Positions 1 through 11,850 of a stretch of 64,000 bases of DNA are shown here, in pieces. Below the pieces are notes generated by a model. The model did not search any database and was not told where the DNA came from. It was given only the letters and a program-made list of their open reading frames with translations. The stretch is taken from NCBI RefSeq assembly GCF_041381155.1, contig NC_091134.1:37035338-37099337 (forward strand), read 5' to 3'. This stretch comes from Argopecten irradians. Its lineage: Eukaryota; Mollusca; Bivalvia; Pectinida; Pectinidae. Position numbers and translations under genes: made by a program. The stretch's first letter is position 1. Every line of letters starts with the position of its first letter.

Positions 1-507
1 CTCATCCCAATGTTAAAATAGGATCGATATGTTGGCGGAGTGGGAAGACACCGGTGACAATCAATCGAGAACCGTCGGCACTTTCCGTAAACGATAACCA
101 TATTTGGAAAGTGTCGACAGTTCCTAATTGGGCCAATTTCCGCCAGGAAAAGTTTGTAGTAAAGTTTTTTTTTATTAGGACACAACTTTCAAATGAGATA
201 ACGTTGCAAAATTCCACCACATTATGGATTATTCAATTCAAGTAAAAAAATGTCATCTGCAAATCATTTGGGCATTTTAAAGGATATAACACCGATGTTG
301 GTTTTACATTGTAAAAAAAAAAGAATATTCATCCGATTTGTGTGTGTGTGTGTGTGTGTGGTTTTTTCCCCACTGTATCAGCCACGGGCATTTGTAGACT
401 AAAAATGTAATCTGAAAACATGTCTTGGTAATAAGTCAGAGAATATTACCAAGAATTCTACTATAATATCTTTAATAAAACAAAATGTGTACGCCTGTGC
501 TATCAAC
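1..507. other. Intergenic stretch with a weak coding-like segment
   Basis: No confident gene. The minus strand is open from 220 to 2; the part after residue 20 (FSWRKLAQLGTVDTFQIW and onward) reads more like protein than random translation and runs off the window edge. It could be an exon of a gene to the left. I see no clear splice acceptor in front of it and do not recognise the family. A short GT run lies at 339-361. Confidence 0.2.
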
Positions 508-868
508 TTAAAGATGCTCCACCGCCGACAGACCATTAATGATACTCATCATTTGAACATTAATTGATGTTTAATCGTGTATATATATGTCAGATTAACA
601 CAAAAAGAATATGAAATAAATTATTTTGCTTTTGGTGCATGCGCAGTCAGAATATCATTCTACATATAACATAGTGGCACGGAATTTTTTCGGGATGCAA
701 TTAAATATTTCCAATATTTTTATCTTAAAATAGAATAAGAAGCTCAAACTTTCCAATAGTGGTAATGGTGTAAAGTAAGTAACTTTTGTAACTGAAGAAA
801 AATACCAAATCGCCTGATCCTGTTTTTGATAGTGAAAAATACCATTTTTCAGCGTTGGAGCATCTTAA
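508..868. mobile_element. Short inverted-repeat element (MITE-like), TTAA-bounded, copy 1
   Basis: The ends are inverted: TTAAAGATGCTCC at the left and GGAGCATCTTAA at the right. The interior has no coding potential. A second copy in the opposite orientation lies at 53333-53699 with the same ends and a similar interior, including a matching stretch around TGCGCATGCACCAAA. TTAA at both edges suggests piggyBac-type mobilisation, but no transposase was linked to this family here. Confidence 0.7.
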
Positions 869-1392
869 ACATTTCGAAAGTACACGAAATCCTCAGTTCA
901 TTTGATAAGTTGACTAAATAATTAAGTTTAAGATAATTTACATCCTTGGGTCCCTCCTACTTAACTTTTTTTTTCATCTTGAGACCAGAACAGTAGACAT
1001 GGTTACACTAAGTAAGTGGAATATTTTAATTAATATTAAATGATCTACGCCGTCGGATTGTTTTTAAGACAAATGAGATAGTTTTTGTGTTGAGAAAATA
1101 CCAGAATAGCATGTATATATGATAGTATTTACATTAGTAACATTATTAGGCCCACTAAATTATTGGATATATTATTGTATTTTTATTTGATTTAGAATTA
1201 ATGCACTTTTCTCTCTTGAAATCTATTACTATGAAACATGATAAGTCGTATGCATTTACAGACACCATGGACCTTTTTGTTAGAGATATTTACATGAGTT
1301 ATCTCCCTTTGTAAGAACTCTCCGTACAAGTAATAACAACACGTGTTTCTTGCTGTCTTGTGTTTAGGAAAAGGTGTCCAGATACTGTCACA

Positions 1393-4300
1393 ATGGTCGT
1401 ACAACGTGTTGTGTAAGTATATGTATTACATGACCTATAGTTCAGTCTCCCATTTCGACTACAAGAATATTTTGATAACTATTTATCAAATCTATTTCAC
1501 AAGCAGAACGTCAATCACTTCAGAGACCTAGATACAGCTAGATATCTGATCACTTGTACTTAGCACAGCTGTACGAGTCTGACAATGTCAATATATACAT
1601 ATATACCAACAGAACAGAAACACAACAGAAATTTCCATAAATAAACTTTGGATGCCCAATAAGGTAACAGTAACGTTGGTAAAATCCGTTTAGCCTAACC
1701 CAAAGAGTTGTATAAAAATGCAATAAACAAATAAAGATAGGCATATATGGATGTACACGTTTTCCTGCACTTAAATAACAGACTGACTAACTTTAGAGTC
1801 CAGTGGTTATGGGATACAATAGCTAATGTTGTAGCGGAAAAGATCACCTTCGCTACAACATTAGCTAGGGATATATTCAATCGAGCTCGCACAAAGTATC
1901 ATCAAACATAATGGTGACCGCCTTATATTACGTATACTTATTTATTATCCCCCGCTTTCTTCGAAACAGGGGATATTAATTTGGGTTTGTCTGTCTGTCT
2001 GTCCATCCATCTGTCTGTAACACTTTGTTTCCATGCAATAACTGTAACAAATGTAAATTGATTTTCTTCAAACTTGGTGACAAGGTTAAATGCATTAAGG
2101 GCTCGGCCAAGTTCGATCGCGACTGTCGATGGACCGGGGTTATGGCCCTTTGAATTACTAAAAACTTCATTGTCGGCCATTTCTGTGCAATAAGTGTAAC
2201 AAATTTAAACCGATTTTCTTCAAACTTAGTAACAAGGTTAATTGCCTTAATTTTTTGAGATCGCGACTTTCAACGGACCTTATTTAGGAACTTTATGGGC
2301 CTTTGCTTAAATAAAAAAAGTTAGTTTCTACCACTTCCGTACAATAACTGTAATAAATATTAACCGATTTTCTTCAGACTTGGTAACAAGGTTGAATAAG
2401 ACATCAGTTTATTTTTTCATGTTTCAAACAAGGTTAAACCTAACCTCAATAATGTTTACCTACAATATGTCCTGAAAGCGGGGGATGGAAATTCCAATAA
2501 GTTGCTTGTTCCAAAAGCCCTATAGTCTGAAGGAACTATTTTCAGAAAACAGATAATGTAACTGGAGTCGCTGCCAAACAGTAGTGAGTACTCAAAATGC
2601 AACTGTTAAACAAATTAAAAAAAATAGGCATAAGTTTATTACAGGTTTCGATAAAAAGGTTAAGTTGCTAAGATAAGAAATTTACTGATTAGATAATGGT
2701 GAATGAGTGTTTACTTTAAAAGATTCTGTGCTATGAAGCAAAATATTGAAAAGGTGAAAACCTGCAAAAGCTAAAGGAAGCAAAAGTGAAAAAACACTTA
2801 TGCTTTGGCATCTTTATAATTATCCTTTTATAATGATTTCATAATTTAGTTTTGATAGATATTTGCTTTTATAAAAATATAATATTTCTTATGAGATCTT
2901 CCATTGTATTGATGTCATTTACATACCAATGCTCCATGAACAAATGACAACTTGCCATCCATACAAAATGGCAATTATATAAACAATGAAGAAAAAACGA
3001 AAAATAAGGGTGAACTGAAAATTATGGCACATATAACTTTATTAAACATTAATTACATCAGAAAATATATATCCATGTCCTAAGATGAGGCTACAACACA
3101 AAACATATTCAAGAATTCCAGCGTAATATATGATAACAGTGGAGAGTCATATAGCTGTTTTGCCTTCTGGCGTACTGATAGTCAAATACTGCGTGGTATT
3201 TCGGACGACGGTTGGAAACATAAGACCACTCGCAATATGAAAATTAACATTTTATTTGTTTTAATTAAATTGTTCGGAAGGTGATGATAAATGTAGTATT
3301 AATGGTAAGTTAATAACTTTTGCGACTCTACAAAATTATTGATCTCCTTTTACATTCCCATTTTAAAAATCAAAAGCCGTTTTGAAAAGGTAGTGGACCT
3401 TTAATAGATATCAAGGAATCCTTTGTGCCTTCACCACTGTATGAAAATTATCCCTGCCTTTTTGAAATATGTTTACCATTTGTATTGTCCTACCCTGTGG
3501 CTTCATGCTTTGTCCCAATTCAACTTCCTATGGAGACTGGGGCATTTATGTATTTATGTTATACAGGTATGTAAAGCCACAGCAAATTTATATCATTGAG
3601 AATAAGTAGTGTAATGTGAAAAACATGGATGCTGTTCATCCTGATTTCTTAAAAAAGATTTTACAGTTCTATAACCCCCAAATTTGATATATGCATTTAT
3701 TCAATATGTGGGGTGTACAGAGGTCTCATTCTATCTATATGTTTATAAAAAATCATTTTTTCATTCTTTTAGGAAACCTAAAACCCAGAAGGGCAAAAGG
3801 TTTTTAGAGGGAAGAGAACCAAAGATCACAGAAAACACAAAGACATCCATCTTTGTAAAGGGAGGTAACACTAGTATGATTGTCACTCAGGCTATGAAGG
3901 AATTGGTAAGTAGCAAAAGTCAGTACTCCCACTATGTAAATATCGGTTATTATTATAGGTAAATCCAACTCATCCAACATGTACATACTATCATATTAAT
4001 TTTGATAGTCTGACTGATCTCATATATATTAAATTTGAAAAATTACTCTCTTTCTTTATAAATGTTAAAGTAATGTAATCAGAAAAAATATGTAGTATAT
4101 AAAATTAAATAAGTAAACCAGAACTAAGCAAAGTCAGTCACATATAACCAGATTACTCAGGGGTCAAGGTTCAAACCCCAGTTTGACCACTATATCTTCT
4201 ACTTTCATGTTACAACTTACACCACACAATGGTAAAGTCATGTATGTCTTACCTAGTGAGGACTTGGAGGAGAAAGGAGGGTTGTGGGATTGAGTCGGAC

Positions 4301-7300
4301 TAATTAAGGAGGGGTAATTTTGCTTGGTTGGTAAATTGGTAAGGTGTCTGGTGTTAAAGGGTCCGGTGTCCTGGGTTTGAACATCAATTAGACTGCATAC
4401 TTCACTTTCTCCTCTCCCTGTGTTCAGGTATTTTATTGGTTGTTTGTATGATATATTTATTATCTGTTGTGTAGAAAAAAGTTATCATAAAATATTATGA
4501 TCGTAAAACAAAATAGTGATATTTAGAAGTGAAGCACATTATTATGATAACATTAATATGAATATTATTTCTCTTTTCCTTTTGTTTCAGTGTCTACTCA
4601 AGAAGCCAAATGCGGTATCATACAAAAGGTATGTAAACAGTGGTGACTGTGAGTGGCGATCTGAATTAGGCAATGTTTGTCCATCTGTCTGTCTATCTAT
4701 CACTTTAAACCGATAGCTCTGTTATAACAGATTAATATACAAAATGTATATAATGTCATAAATTTATTCATTTAAGCATTAAACGTCTTTCAGTTGGCAT
4801 TCATAGCCAATATGAATGCCAACTGGACAGTAGCAAATTCCATGAAGCGTGGTAGTGCTTCATGTTGAATTTGTGCGCTTCGTGCAATTTGCTTCTGTCC
4901 AGTTGGCATTCATATTGGCTATGAATGCCAACTGAAAGACCTTCAATGCTTATATTTACATTTGGTTACAATTTTATGATGAAATTACAAGGGATTTTGC
5001 ATCTTTAATGAAATAATCATTCGTTATCGTCATGGATGGAAACAGTCATTTGAACAGCAGCTTTTCCAGAATCACTAGCACGACAATTGTGTCATCACAA
5101 TGATAATGACTTGGCTTGGTAAGGTTTCATAGTGGGACTGCAGTGAAAATGTAAATATTTAATTATAATGCTATTGTTTGTACTCTGTTTGACAGTTTCC
5201 CACCTGTATCATTGTGTGTCCTACACATTTGAAACAGTGTTTGAGCAGAATTAACATTTAACATCCTAAATCCTTTTGATATTATTAAATTTAGATATGT
5301 TATACAAACAATTAATGAGTTGATTTACATAGTCTTTAGCTGACAGCAATGCTAAGACAAGTGTACTAGGAACAGTTTTAATTCAATATGTGTTGTGATA
5401 GTATATCATTGCACCTCCATTTAGTTATGATACATTTAAAGCATCTAATTTGTAAACTGTTTATTTTGATACAGAAAGAACATCTTAAGACCATTTGAAG
5501 ATGAAACTCCACTTGTAAGTATAAGCAAGGAGCTGAGAATGCATATTTAAATCTAGTGAGAACAGGGATTTCCCTGATGCAGGTTTTCTGCGTCTCTGAC
5601 TCACAAAAATGCCTAGGGACTCCTAAAATAAAATGATGGGAGTCCTTGGGACTCAATGTGGAAGGAATTTAAAATGAAAATTACAGGTCAATTAGATGAA
5701 GTAGAAGCAATGATTCTCTTTTTTTTTCAAAAGCAAAAATAGTAATTACAGTACAAAACATACTTTCTGGTACACCATAGAAAGTGTTATAAGATCTACA
5801 ATAAATTTGAGCAAAAAGACTCCATGTTTTTATAGGGTCTCGCAAACTTCAAACCTAAGAGTCTCCGGGACTCCCAAAGTTAAAAGGGGAGGGAAATCCC
5901 TTTGAGAAGAGAAATGAAATGCCATCTCTATCAAATTGAATAAAACCAGCTGTAATATTGCTTGTGATAGACAATTATAGTAAACAAATTGTTTAATTGG
6001 GAAAAAGTAAGGAGGACAAAGCAGGCTTTCTGTTCAATCTAACATCCTTTTGTTCAGTATAACAATGTTATTCAACTGGTTTGATATTAGATTATCTCCC
6101 TTTAGTTTTAAAAGTCTAGACTCGGACATATGTCATAGAAACAAATGCTTTATTTTAGGGATAATTTTATATTGTTTAGATTGATAGGTTTCCCGGTGAT
6201 TAATTTGCATAAAATTCATTTCCAGGAATTCTTTGCTAAAAAAAGTGATGCTGCCTTATTTGCATTTGGATGTCACTCCAAGAAGCGCCCTGACAATCTG
6301 ATTTTAGGTATGCTTTTTAACCATTGAAGTTTTTCAAAGTTTAATGTCTTAATTTTCTATTATTTTATATCTTAATTTGGTGTGAATAAAAAAATTGTTT
6401 TGCCAAGGGGGGAGTAAGTGCCCATGTCCCTATTAGCGCCCCTTCCCTTTTTGAGGCCTCATTTCAATTGCCCGTGCATAAGACCGGAACTATCAATACT
6501 GTATAGGTTTGCAATGATTTCGTCTTATCAAAAACCTTTTCACTTTTTCATTTGTTTTAAACTCTGTGGGGGCTTATTGGGTCGAATATGGTACGGAGTA
6601 CGCGGAAGGAAAAAATTATTCAAAAAAAAATTATGTCAGTATTAAAAGTATTAAAAATATTTGAGTACTGTATAACCTTAAATACAGTAACTAGTCTTTT
6701 ATGTCTGAAAGGGGGCATATTTGATTGAGGTACAGTAACTATAGACCTTATGAGAAGGAGTTTAATTTAGGATTGCTAGTCTTATAATATTCTTGGCTTT
6801 ATTTATATGTCATTGTTTGGTAATTTTGTTTCGGCAGGGCGTATGTTTGATTTCCACATTCTGGACATGTTTGAGCTGGGAATTGAAGATTTTAAGTCTA
6901 TGTACCAGATGCAGGTGAGACAAGGACCTGAAAGTAATGTTTGTGTTATGAGCAGTCTGCATATAGTAAACATGGTGTCGTGATAGAGAAAGTACCTTAC
7001 TTCTAATTGTTTGTTTTTTCATAAGTAAGGTTTAATGTAGAGTATGTCCATGTGAAGCATCCTTGGGTGAAGGGGGAAATGATATTGCTTGACGGCCTGA
7101 CACAATATTTTAATTTGGGTACTCTTTGTTTTACAGGGAGCTAAGTGTAACACCGGTAGCAAGCCTTGTTTGGTATTTGCTGGTGAAGCGTTTGACCAGG
7201 ACACTGAACACAAAAGATTGAAGAATCTGTTTATAGGTAAGATGTATATCTGATTAAAGTAACCATCAGCATTCGATTTGCATTGCTACATTAGGCTATT

Positions 7301-9046
7301 ACATCTACCTAATTTTCCTACAGTTAGAGGGTTTGTTGTACCTCTTGCCCAAACTATCTGAATTTTGGATCTTTATTTTCTTCTTCTTTCTAAATGACCT
7401 TCTTCTCCTATCTGGACTAGAATAACAGAAATCTAAGTCCTATATAAGGTAATATTGTTCCTTCTTTTTTTTTGTCAGATTTTTTCCGTGGCCCTGTGGT
7501 CAGCCAACTCCGACTTGCTGGCCTAGAACATGTGATACAGATCACTGCATTAGACGGGAAAATACTGCTTCGGAACTACAAGTAAGTGTGGCATAATAGG
7601 TAAAATATTTGTTGATAACTTATTCACCCCTATATTTCCAAAATGGACTATTTCAGCCTTTGAACTAGAAGAATCTAAACGTATCTTCAGGGATGTATAA
7701 GTTAATGTTACATTATTTTGTTGTCTTCTTATTTCAACAAATACATACCTGTCAAGATTCCTGCATTGGACTGAAGACTACCAAAATTGTTTTAAACTAA
7801 AATGAAATTTCTCATTTTGAAAAAGAGGACCCAATGTCCAGTTTGCCAACATCTGACCCTTGACTGGTATACAAATATGATTAGTTATCTTTGGTAAGTC
7901 ATCTCGATCTGCATGACCCTCTGTCATATGTGATGGTCCCAAAACTAAGTAATTCAAATTAATTTTGTTTATCTTGAATTTGAATTCCTGATTCAAAGAC
8001 AATGTATTAAAGGATATAAAAACGACTAGTTAAAAAATTAAACCTTAACAAAGGTTTTCTTCATTACAGAATCAAGATGAAAAAGTCGGGCAGTAAAATC
8101 CCCCGAGTAGAACTGGAGGACATGGGGCCATCCTTGGACCTAGTTATACGACGGACTAAACTGGCCTCTGATGATCTCTTCAAACGATCACTACGGCAAC
8201 CTAAGACAGCCAAGGTTAGTTAATTGTTATATTGTTAAAAGTTGAATTATTGAACTATAGTTGTAACTATAACACCAACGTCCCCCCACTTTCACACGAA
8301 GAAGGTTTCTGTTTGTAGACACAACAACCAACCAAATTAACGCCTTCTTAATTAACTACTGAAGTTTCAATGAAACTTTGTGGCAACAATCCTTATACAA
8401 TGTAGATGTGCGTAATCTATATCAGAACATGATAACTCTACCAGAATTATGCCTCTTTGTTACAAAATGGAGGAAGGTATAAGTTGGAAACACTTCTAGT
8501 GATTTATTGACTTGACATGGATCAGAGTATTTATGAAATCCTAATGAAAAGACTCTTTTTATCACGTCTGGATTAAAACCATGGCATACAGGTGTGATTA
8601 CTACTAATAAGATAGTGGAATATTTTTGTACCATTTTGGGTTCATGCAATGTTTATGGATGTTTCAATAATATCAATCTAAGAAGTATGATTTCTGAGAC
8701 AAAACCTAATATCTTCTGAAAAGGTATAGAGATTTGATGTGTTACCTTGTAATTGTTTACTAAATGGGTTGTAGAAATCATCAACCACAAACAAATTGAG
8801 AAGCACATAACAAATACATGTAAATTCTTTTTCCTGTTACAGCCTAGAAAAACCAAGAACATATCCCGCAATGCTTTTGGTTCCAAACTAGGCAGAATCC
8901 ACATGGACAAACAGGACTTAGGGAAATTACAAACACGGAAAATGAAGGGACTCAAAAAGCCAAAAGGAACCAAAAAAACTACAGCACAGTCCGAGGAAAC
9001 AAATGGACCATCTAAAGCCAAACGAGTGAAGAAATCAGCAGATTAA
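1393..9046 (+). CDS. RPF2: Ribosome production factor 2 (RPF2), ten coding exons
   Basis: RPF2 is a Brix-domain nucleolar protein that, with RRS1, brings the 5S RNP (5S rRNA, RPL5, RPL11) into the pre-60S ribosome. Coding exons: 1393-1412, 3773-3905, 4591-4628, 5475-5514, 6226-6307, 6838-6914, 7137-7236, 7479-7581, 8070-8214 and 8843-9046. All have GT-AG borders and agreeing phases, giving 313 residues (human about 306). Exon 1 is only 20 nt and encodes MVVQRV plus two bases of a split valine. I chose it because it restores the family's R-V-V-K-P-K start and has a GTAAGT donor. Family landmarks follow in order: KRFLEGREPK, RPFEDETPLEFF, SKKRPDNLILG, IDFFRGP, LAGLEHVIQITALDGKI, VELEDMGPSLDLVIRR and GRIHMDKQDLGKLQTRKMKG. 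The tail is lysine-rich, typical of nucleolar retention. It looks intact. The first exon is inferred, the others are near certain. Confidence 0.95.
1820..1867. repeat. Perfect 17-bp hairpin in RPF2 intron 1
   Basis: Arms 1820-1836 (TAGCTAATGTTGTAGCG) and 1851-1867 are perfect reverse complements around a 14-nt spacer. It lies in the first intron of RPF2. No host element boundary was identified. Confidence 0.7.
1947..2486. repeat. Inverted-end element with three internal tandem units
   Basis: The outer ends are ATCCCCCGCTTTC at 1947 and its reverse complement ending at 2486. Inside are three diverged units of about 148 bp, each with a block like GATTTTCTTCAAACTTGGTA, near 2060, 2210 and 2365. 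A CTGT run lies near the left end. The layout (short inverted ends, microsatellite, tandem core) matches repeats frequent in bivalve introns. It sits in RPF2 intron 1 and does not touch coding sequence. Confidence 0.6.
3050..3404 (-). mobile_element. Fragment of the TTAA inverted-repeat family seen whole at 21169-22587
   Basis: Read on the minus strand, this matches the outer element at 21169-21490 in order: the terminal AGGTCCACTACC block, the TTTTGTAGAGTCGCAAAAG block, a CTTCCGAACAATT block, and the GTTGTAGCCTCATCTTA block. The end at 3401-3404 is TTAA. The other end was not found, so the copy looks truncated. It lies in RPF2 intron 1. Confidence 0.55.
4773..4952. repeat. Nested palindrome (double cruciform) in RPF2 intron 3
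   Basis: The segment folds on itself end to end. Each arm is also a palindrome: CAGTTGGCATTCATA at 4791 and TATGAATGCCAACTG ending at 4825, separated by five bases, and the mirror copy at 4900-4934. The whole can form one long hairpin or two small ones. No coding potential. It is probably a foldback-type mobile element; its ends were not defined by a target duplication. Confidence 0.7.
5564..5901. repeat. Possible short inverted-repeat element in RPF2 intron 4
   Basis: AGGGATTTCCCT at 5564-5575 and AGGGAAATCCCT at 5890-5901 form matching ends, and related GGGACTC blocks lie inside both arms. The interior is non-coding. No target-site duplication was recognised, so the boundaries are tentative. 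Confidence 0.35.
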
Positions 9047-9400
9047 TATTTGTTATTTTTTCATGGATTAATAATACGTTGTGAAGAAATGTTTCTACAG
9101 CATTCTGATTTTTGTTGGAAAATTCATCAACAGTTTTTGAGATGTGGCACATAACAGATTGTGAAAAGCTGCCTGTTTGGTCTGTTGCAAACAGGTTCTT
9201 GGATTTAAACTGTCAAGAAATAAGTTGATTATGAGAGGAATTGATTCCGCCAACAAAATGGAAGGTTGCTAATTTACTGATTCAAAGTAAATATTTGAAC
9301 TGTCAATATTTAGTATACGGGGTAATGACGCCCAGAAATGTTTACCATTAACATTTGATATTGTTACTTGGTATTTGCCCAAATATTTCATGTGTGAAAT

Positions 9401-10033
9401 CACAGGGACCTGGCACGAAATTTTTTTATCCAATAGTATACATATATATATTATAGTATCAAGGGTATGAACTCGGCGGTCTAGAAAAACTGACCTATTT
9501 TTTTAAAACCGTGATTATTTTAATAAATGGGTTCTAAACAACATTGACGGATATCTTACCTTAAAGAGAAATAATTTATATTTCCATTGAGTGCATGATG
9601 AACAAAATTGGCCAAGTATTGACGAAGTTATGGCTTGACGAATCGGGAAATTTACGTCAAATATGCTAGGTAGACATTTCCCTGTCCGGTCGAAATGTCG
9701 TCTCGGCTCTAATGGGTACCTCAAAAACCAAGCCAAAATCACAAAATCTACGCTTGTGGTGGTAAACAGTACCCATAACTGTATTCATCCACAATCTCCT
9801 TTGGAGGTGTCATGACCCGTACTTTGTAAAAACTCCATTTAAACATCGTGTAGCTCTGTTACTTTAACCGTCACCGCCATGTTCATTTGTTTTTCGGAAC
9901 GCTTCTCGAGTTTACCCACAAGCACAACACTACATAATTTGCATAATGTAGTCTTTATATGTAAACTCGAGAAGCGTTCCGAAAAACAAATGAACATGGC
10001 GGTGACGGTTAAAGTAAGTGCCAGGTCCCTGTG
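9401..10033. mobile_element. hAT-like non-autonomous element with 8-bp target duplication
   Basis: Perfect 16-bp terminal inverted repeats: CACAGGGACCTGGCAC at 9401-9416 and its reverse complement at 10018-10033. TGTGAAAT flanks both ends (9393-9400 and 10034-10041), an 8-bp duplication typical of hAT transposons. Inside, 9859-9914 and 9962-10017 are a perfect 56-bp inverted pair; the right arm abuts the terminal repeat. No transposase frame is visible. It lies about 350 bp beyond the RPF2 stop codon; 9047-9400 holds only the probable RPF2 3' untranslated region. Confidence 0.75.
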
Positions 10034-10287
10034 TGTGAAATATGTTGATAAAAGATTGTTTCATCATTTTAATCAAAGTAGTAGTGTAAATTATACTGGT
10101 GCAAATAATTTTACAGTGTTTGTCTATGGTAGTAAGTTTTTGATCATTCAGTGGTTGTTCAATTTCAAATTCAGTTTTTAACCCTCTACAATGAAATATA
10201 AGAGACTGGATGAAATTAGAATTTTAATTATGATATAATACCAAGGGTGAATTTTAGTGTGGGGGATGTAATGTACCACACACACAA

Positions 10288-10288
<1 letters not shown>

Positions 10289-10376
<88 letters not shown>

Positions 10377-10380
10377 TGTG
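10289..10380. repeat. GT dinucleotide microsatellite
   Basis: A nearly pure TG run of about 45 dinucleotides with one interruption near its right end. It is preceded by a short CA run, so it can fold back slightly. Confidence 0.95.
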
Positions 10381-10483
10381 ACATCATGATAATGTATTTA
10401 TGAGAGGTCTGTATTAACATGTAAAAGTGAGAAATTTGTACATTATAATTATGATTATGATTGTCATAATGATAGTGAACTGG

Positions 10484-11850
10484 TGAGAGGTATATACATT
10501 ATCATAATGTATTGATGAAAGGTATGTCTGTTGGTGTACAAGAAAGAGAGGGCCGCGGTGGCCGAGTGGTTAAGATGTCCCGACATATTACCACAAGCCC
10601 TCCACCTCTGGGATGCGGGTTCGAATCCATGTGGGGCAGTTGCCAGGTACTAACCGCTGGTCGGTGGTTTTTCTCGGGTACTCCGCTTTCCTCCACCAAC
10701 AAACCTGGCACGTCCTTACATGACCCTGGCTGTTAATAGGACGTAAAAAAAAATAATAAACAAGAAAGAGATTTGTACATTATCATAATGTATTGATGAG
10801 AGGTATGTCTGTTAGTGTACAAGACAGAGATTTGTACATTATCATAATGTATAGATGAGAGGTATGTCTGTTGGTACGGAAGAAAGAGATTTGTACATTA
10901 TCATAATGTATTGATGAGAGGTATGTCTGTTAGTGTACAAGACAGAGATTTGTACATTATCATAATGTATAGATGAGAGGTATGGCTGTTGGTGTACAAG
11001 AAAGAGATTTGTACATTATCATAATGTATAGATGAGAGGTATGGCTGTTGGTGTACAAGAAAGAGATTTGTACATTATCATAATGTATTGATGAGAGGTA
11101 TGTCTGTTGGTGTACAAGAAAGAGATTTGTACATTATCATAATGTATAGATGAGAGGTATGGCTGTTAGTGTACAAGACAGAGATTTGTACATTATCATA
11201 ATGTATAGATGAGAGGTATGTCTGTTAGTGTACAAGAAAGAGATTTGTACATTATCATAATGTATAGATGAGAGGTATGTCTGTTAGTGTACAAGACAGA
11301 GATTTGTACATTATCATAATGTATAGATGAGAGGTATGGCTGTTAGTGTACAAGACAGAGATTTATACATTATCATAATGTATAGATGAGAGGTATGGCT
11401 GTTAGTGTACAAGACAGAGATTTATACATTATCATAATGTATAGATGAGAGGTATGGCTGTTAGTGTACAAGACAGAGATTTGTACATTATCATAATGTA
11501 TAGATGAGAGGTATGTCTGTTAGTGTACAAGACAGAGATTTGTACATTATCATAATGTATAGATGAGAGGGTATGTCTGTTAGTGTACAAGACAGAGATT
11601 TGTACATTATCATAATGTATAGATGAGAGGTATGGCTGTTAGTGTACAAGACAGAGATTTATACATTATCATAATGTATAGATGAGAGGTATGGCTGTTA
11701 GTGTACAAGACAGAGATTTATACATTATTATGAGATTGTTAGTGTACAAGACAGAGATTTATACATTATCATAATGTATAGATGAGAGGTATGGCTGTTA
11801 GTGTACAAGACAGAGATTTATACATTATTATTGAGATTGTGTATTGGTGA
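10484..11850. repeat. 59-bp minisatellite, about 19 units, interrupted by a SINE
   Basis: The unit is 59 bp and includes GATTTGTACATTATC followed by ATAATGTATAGATGAGAGG and TGTTAGTGTACAAGACAGA, with point variants. Each unit contains TACATTAT-C-ATAATGTA, an 8-bp palindrome around one base. The array is regular from about 10760 to 11720; the last units are truncated. A SINE interrupts it at 10549-10759. Confidence 0.9.
10549..10759 (+). mobile_element. tRNA-derived SINE with 11-bp target duplication
   Basis: The 5' part resembles a serine/leucine-type tRNA with pol III boxes: A box TGGCCGAGTGG at 10559-10569 and B box GGTTCGAATCC at 10618-10628. A central domain follows, with CTCGGGTACTCCGCTTTCC and a block ending in TTAATAGGACGTAAA, then an A-rich tail. 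ACAAGAAAGAG lies on both sides (10538-10548 and 10760-10770). The domain resembles SINEs described from molluscs (RUDI / MetaSINE type); the exact family is my inference. It is not a functional tRNA gene, since the acceptor stem does not close. Confidence 0.85.

Noticed and set aside
3556-3566. Alternative RPF2 first exon encoding MLY
   Set aside because: Phase and donor fit, but the exon at 1393-1412 restores the conserved R-V-V before KPKT, which this one does not.
5564-5901. Paired kappa-B-like sites (GGGATTTCCC)
   Set aside because: They are the mirrored ends of an inverted-repeat element, so their pairing needs no regulatory explanation.
10178-10420. Histidine/threonine repeat protein on the minus strand
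   Set aside because: Translation of the GT microsatellite.
10549-10630. A tRNA gene
   Set aside because: A and B boxes are present, but the acceptor stem does not close, and the segment continues into a SINE domain with an A-rich tail and target duplication.
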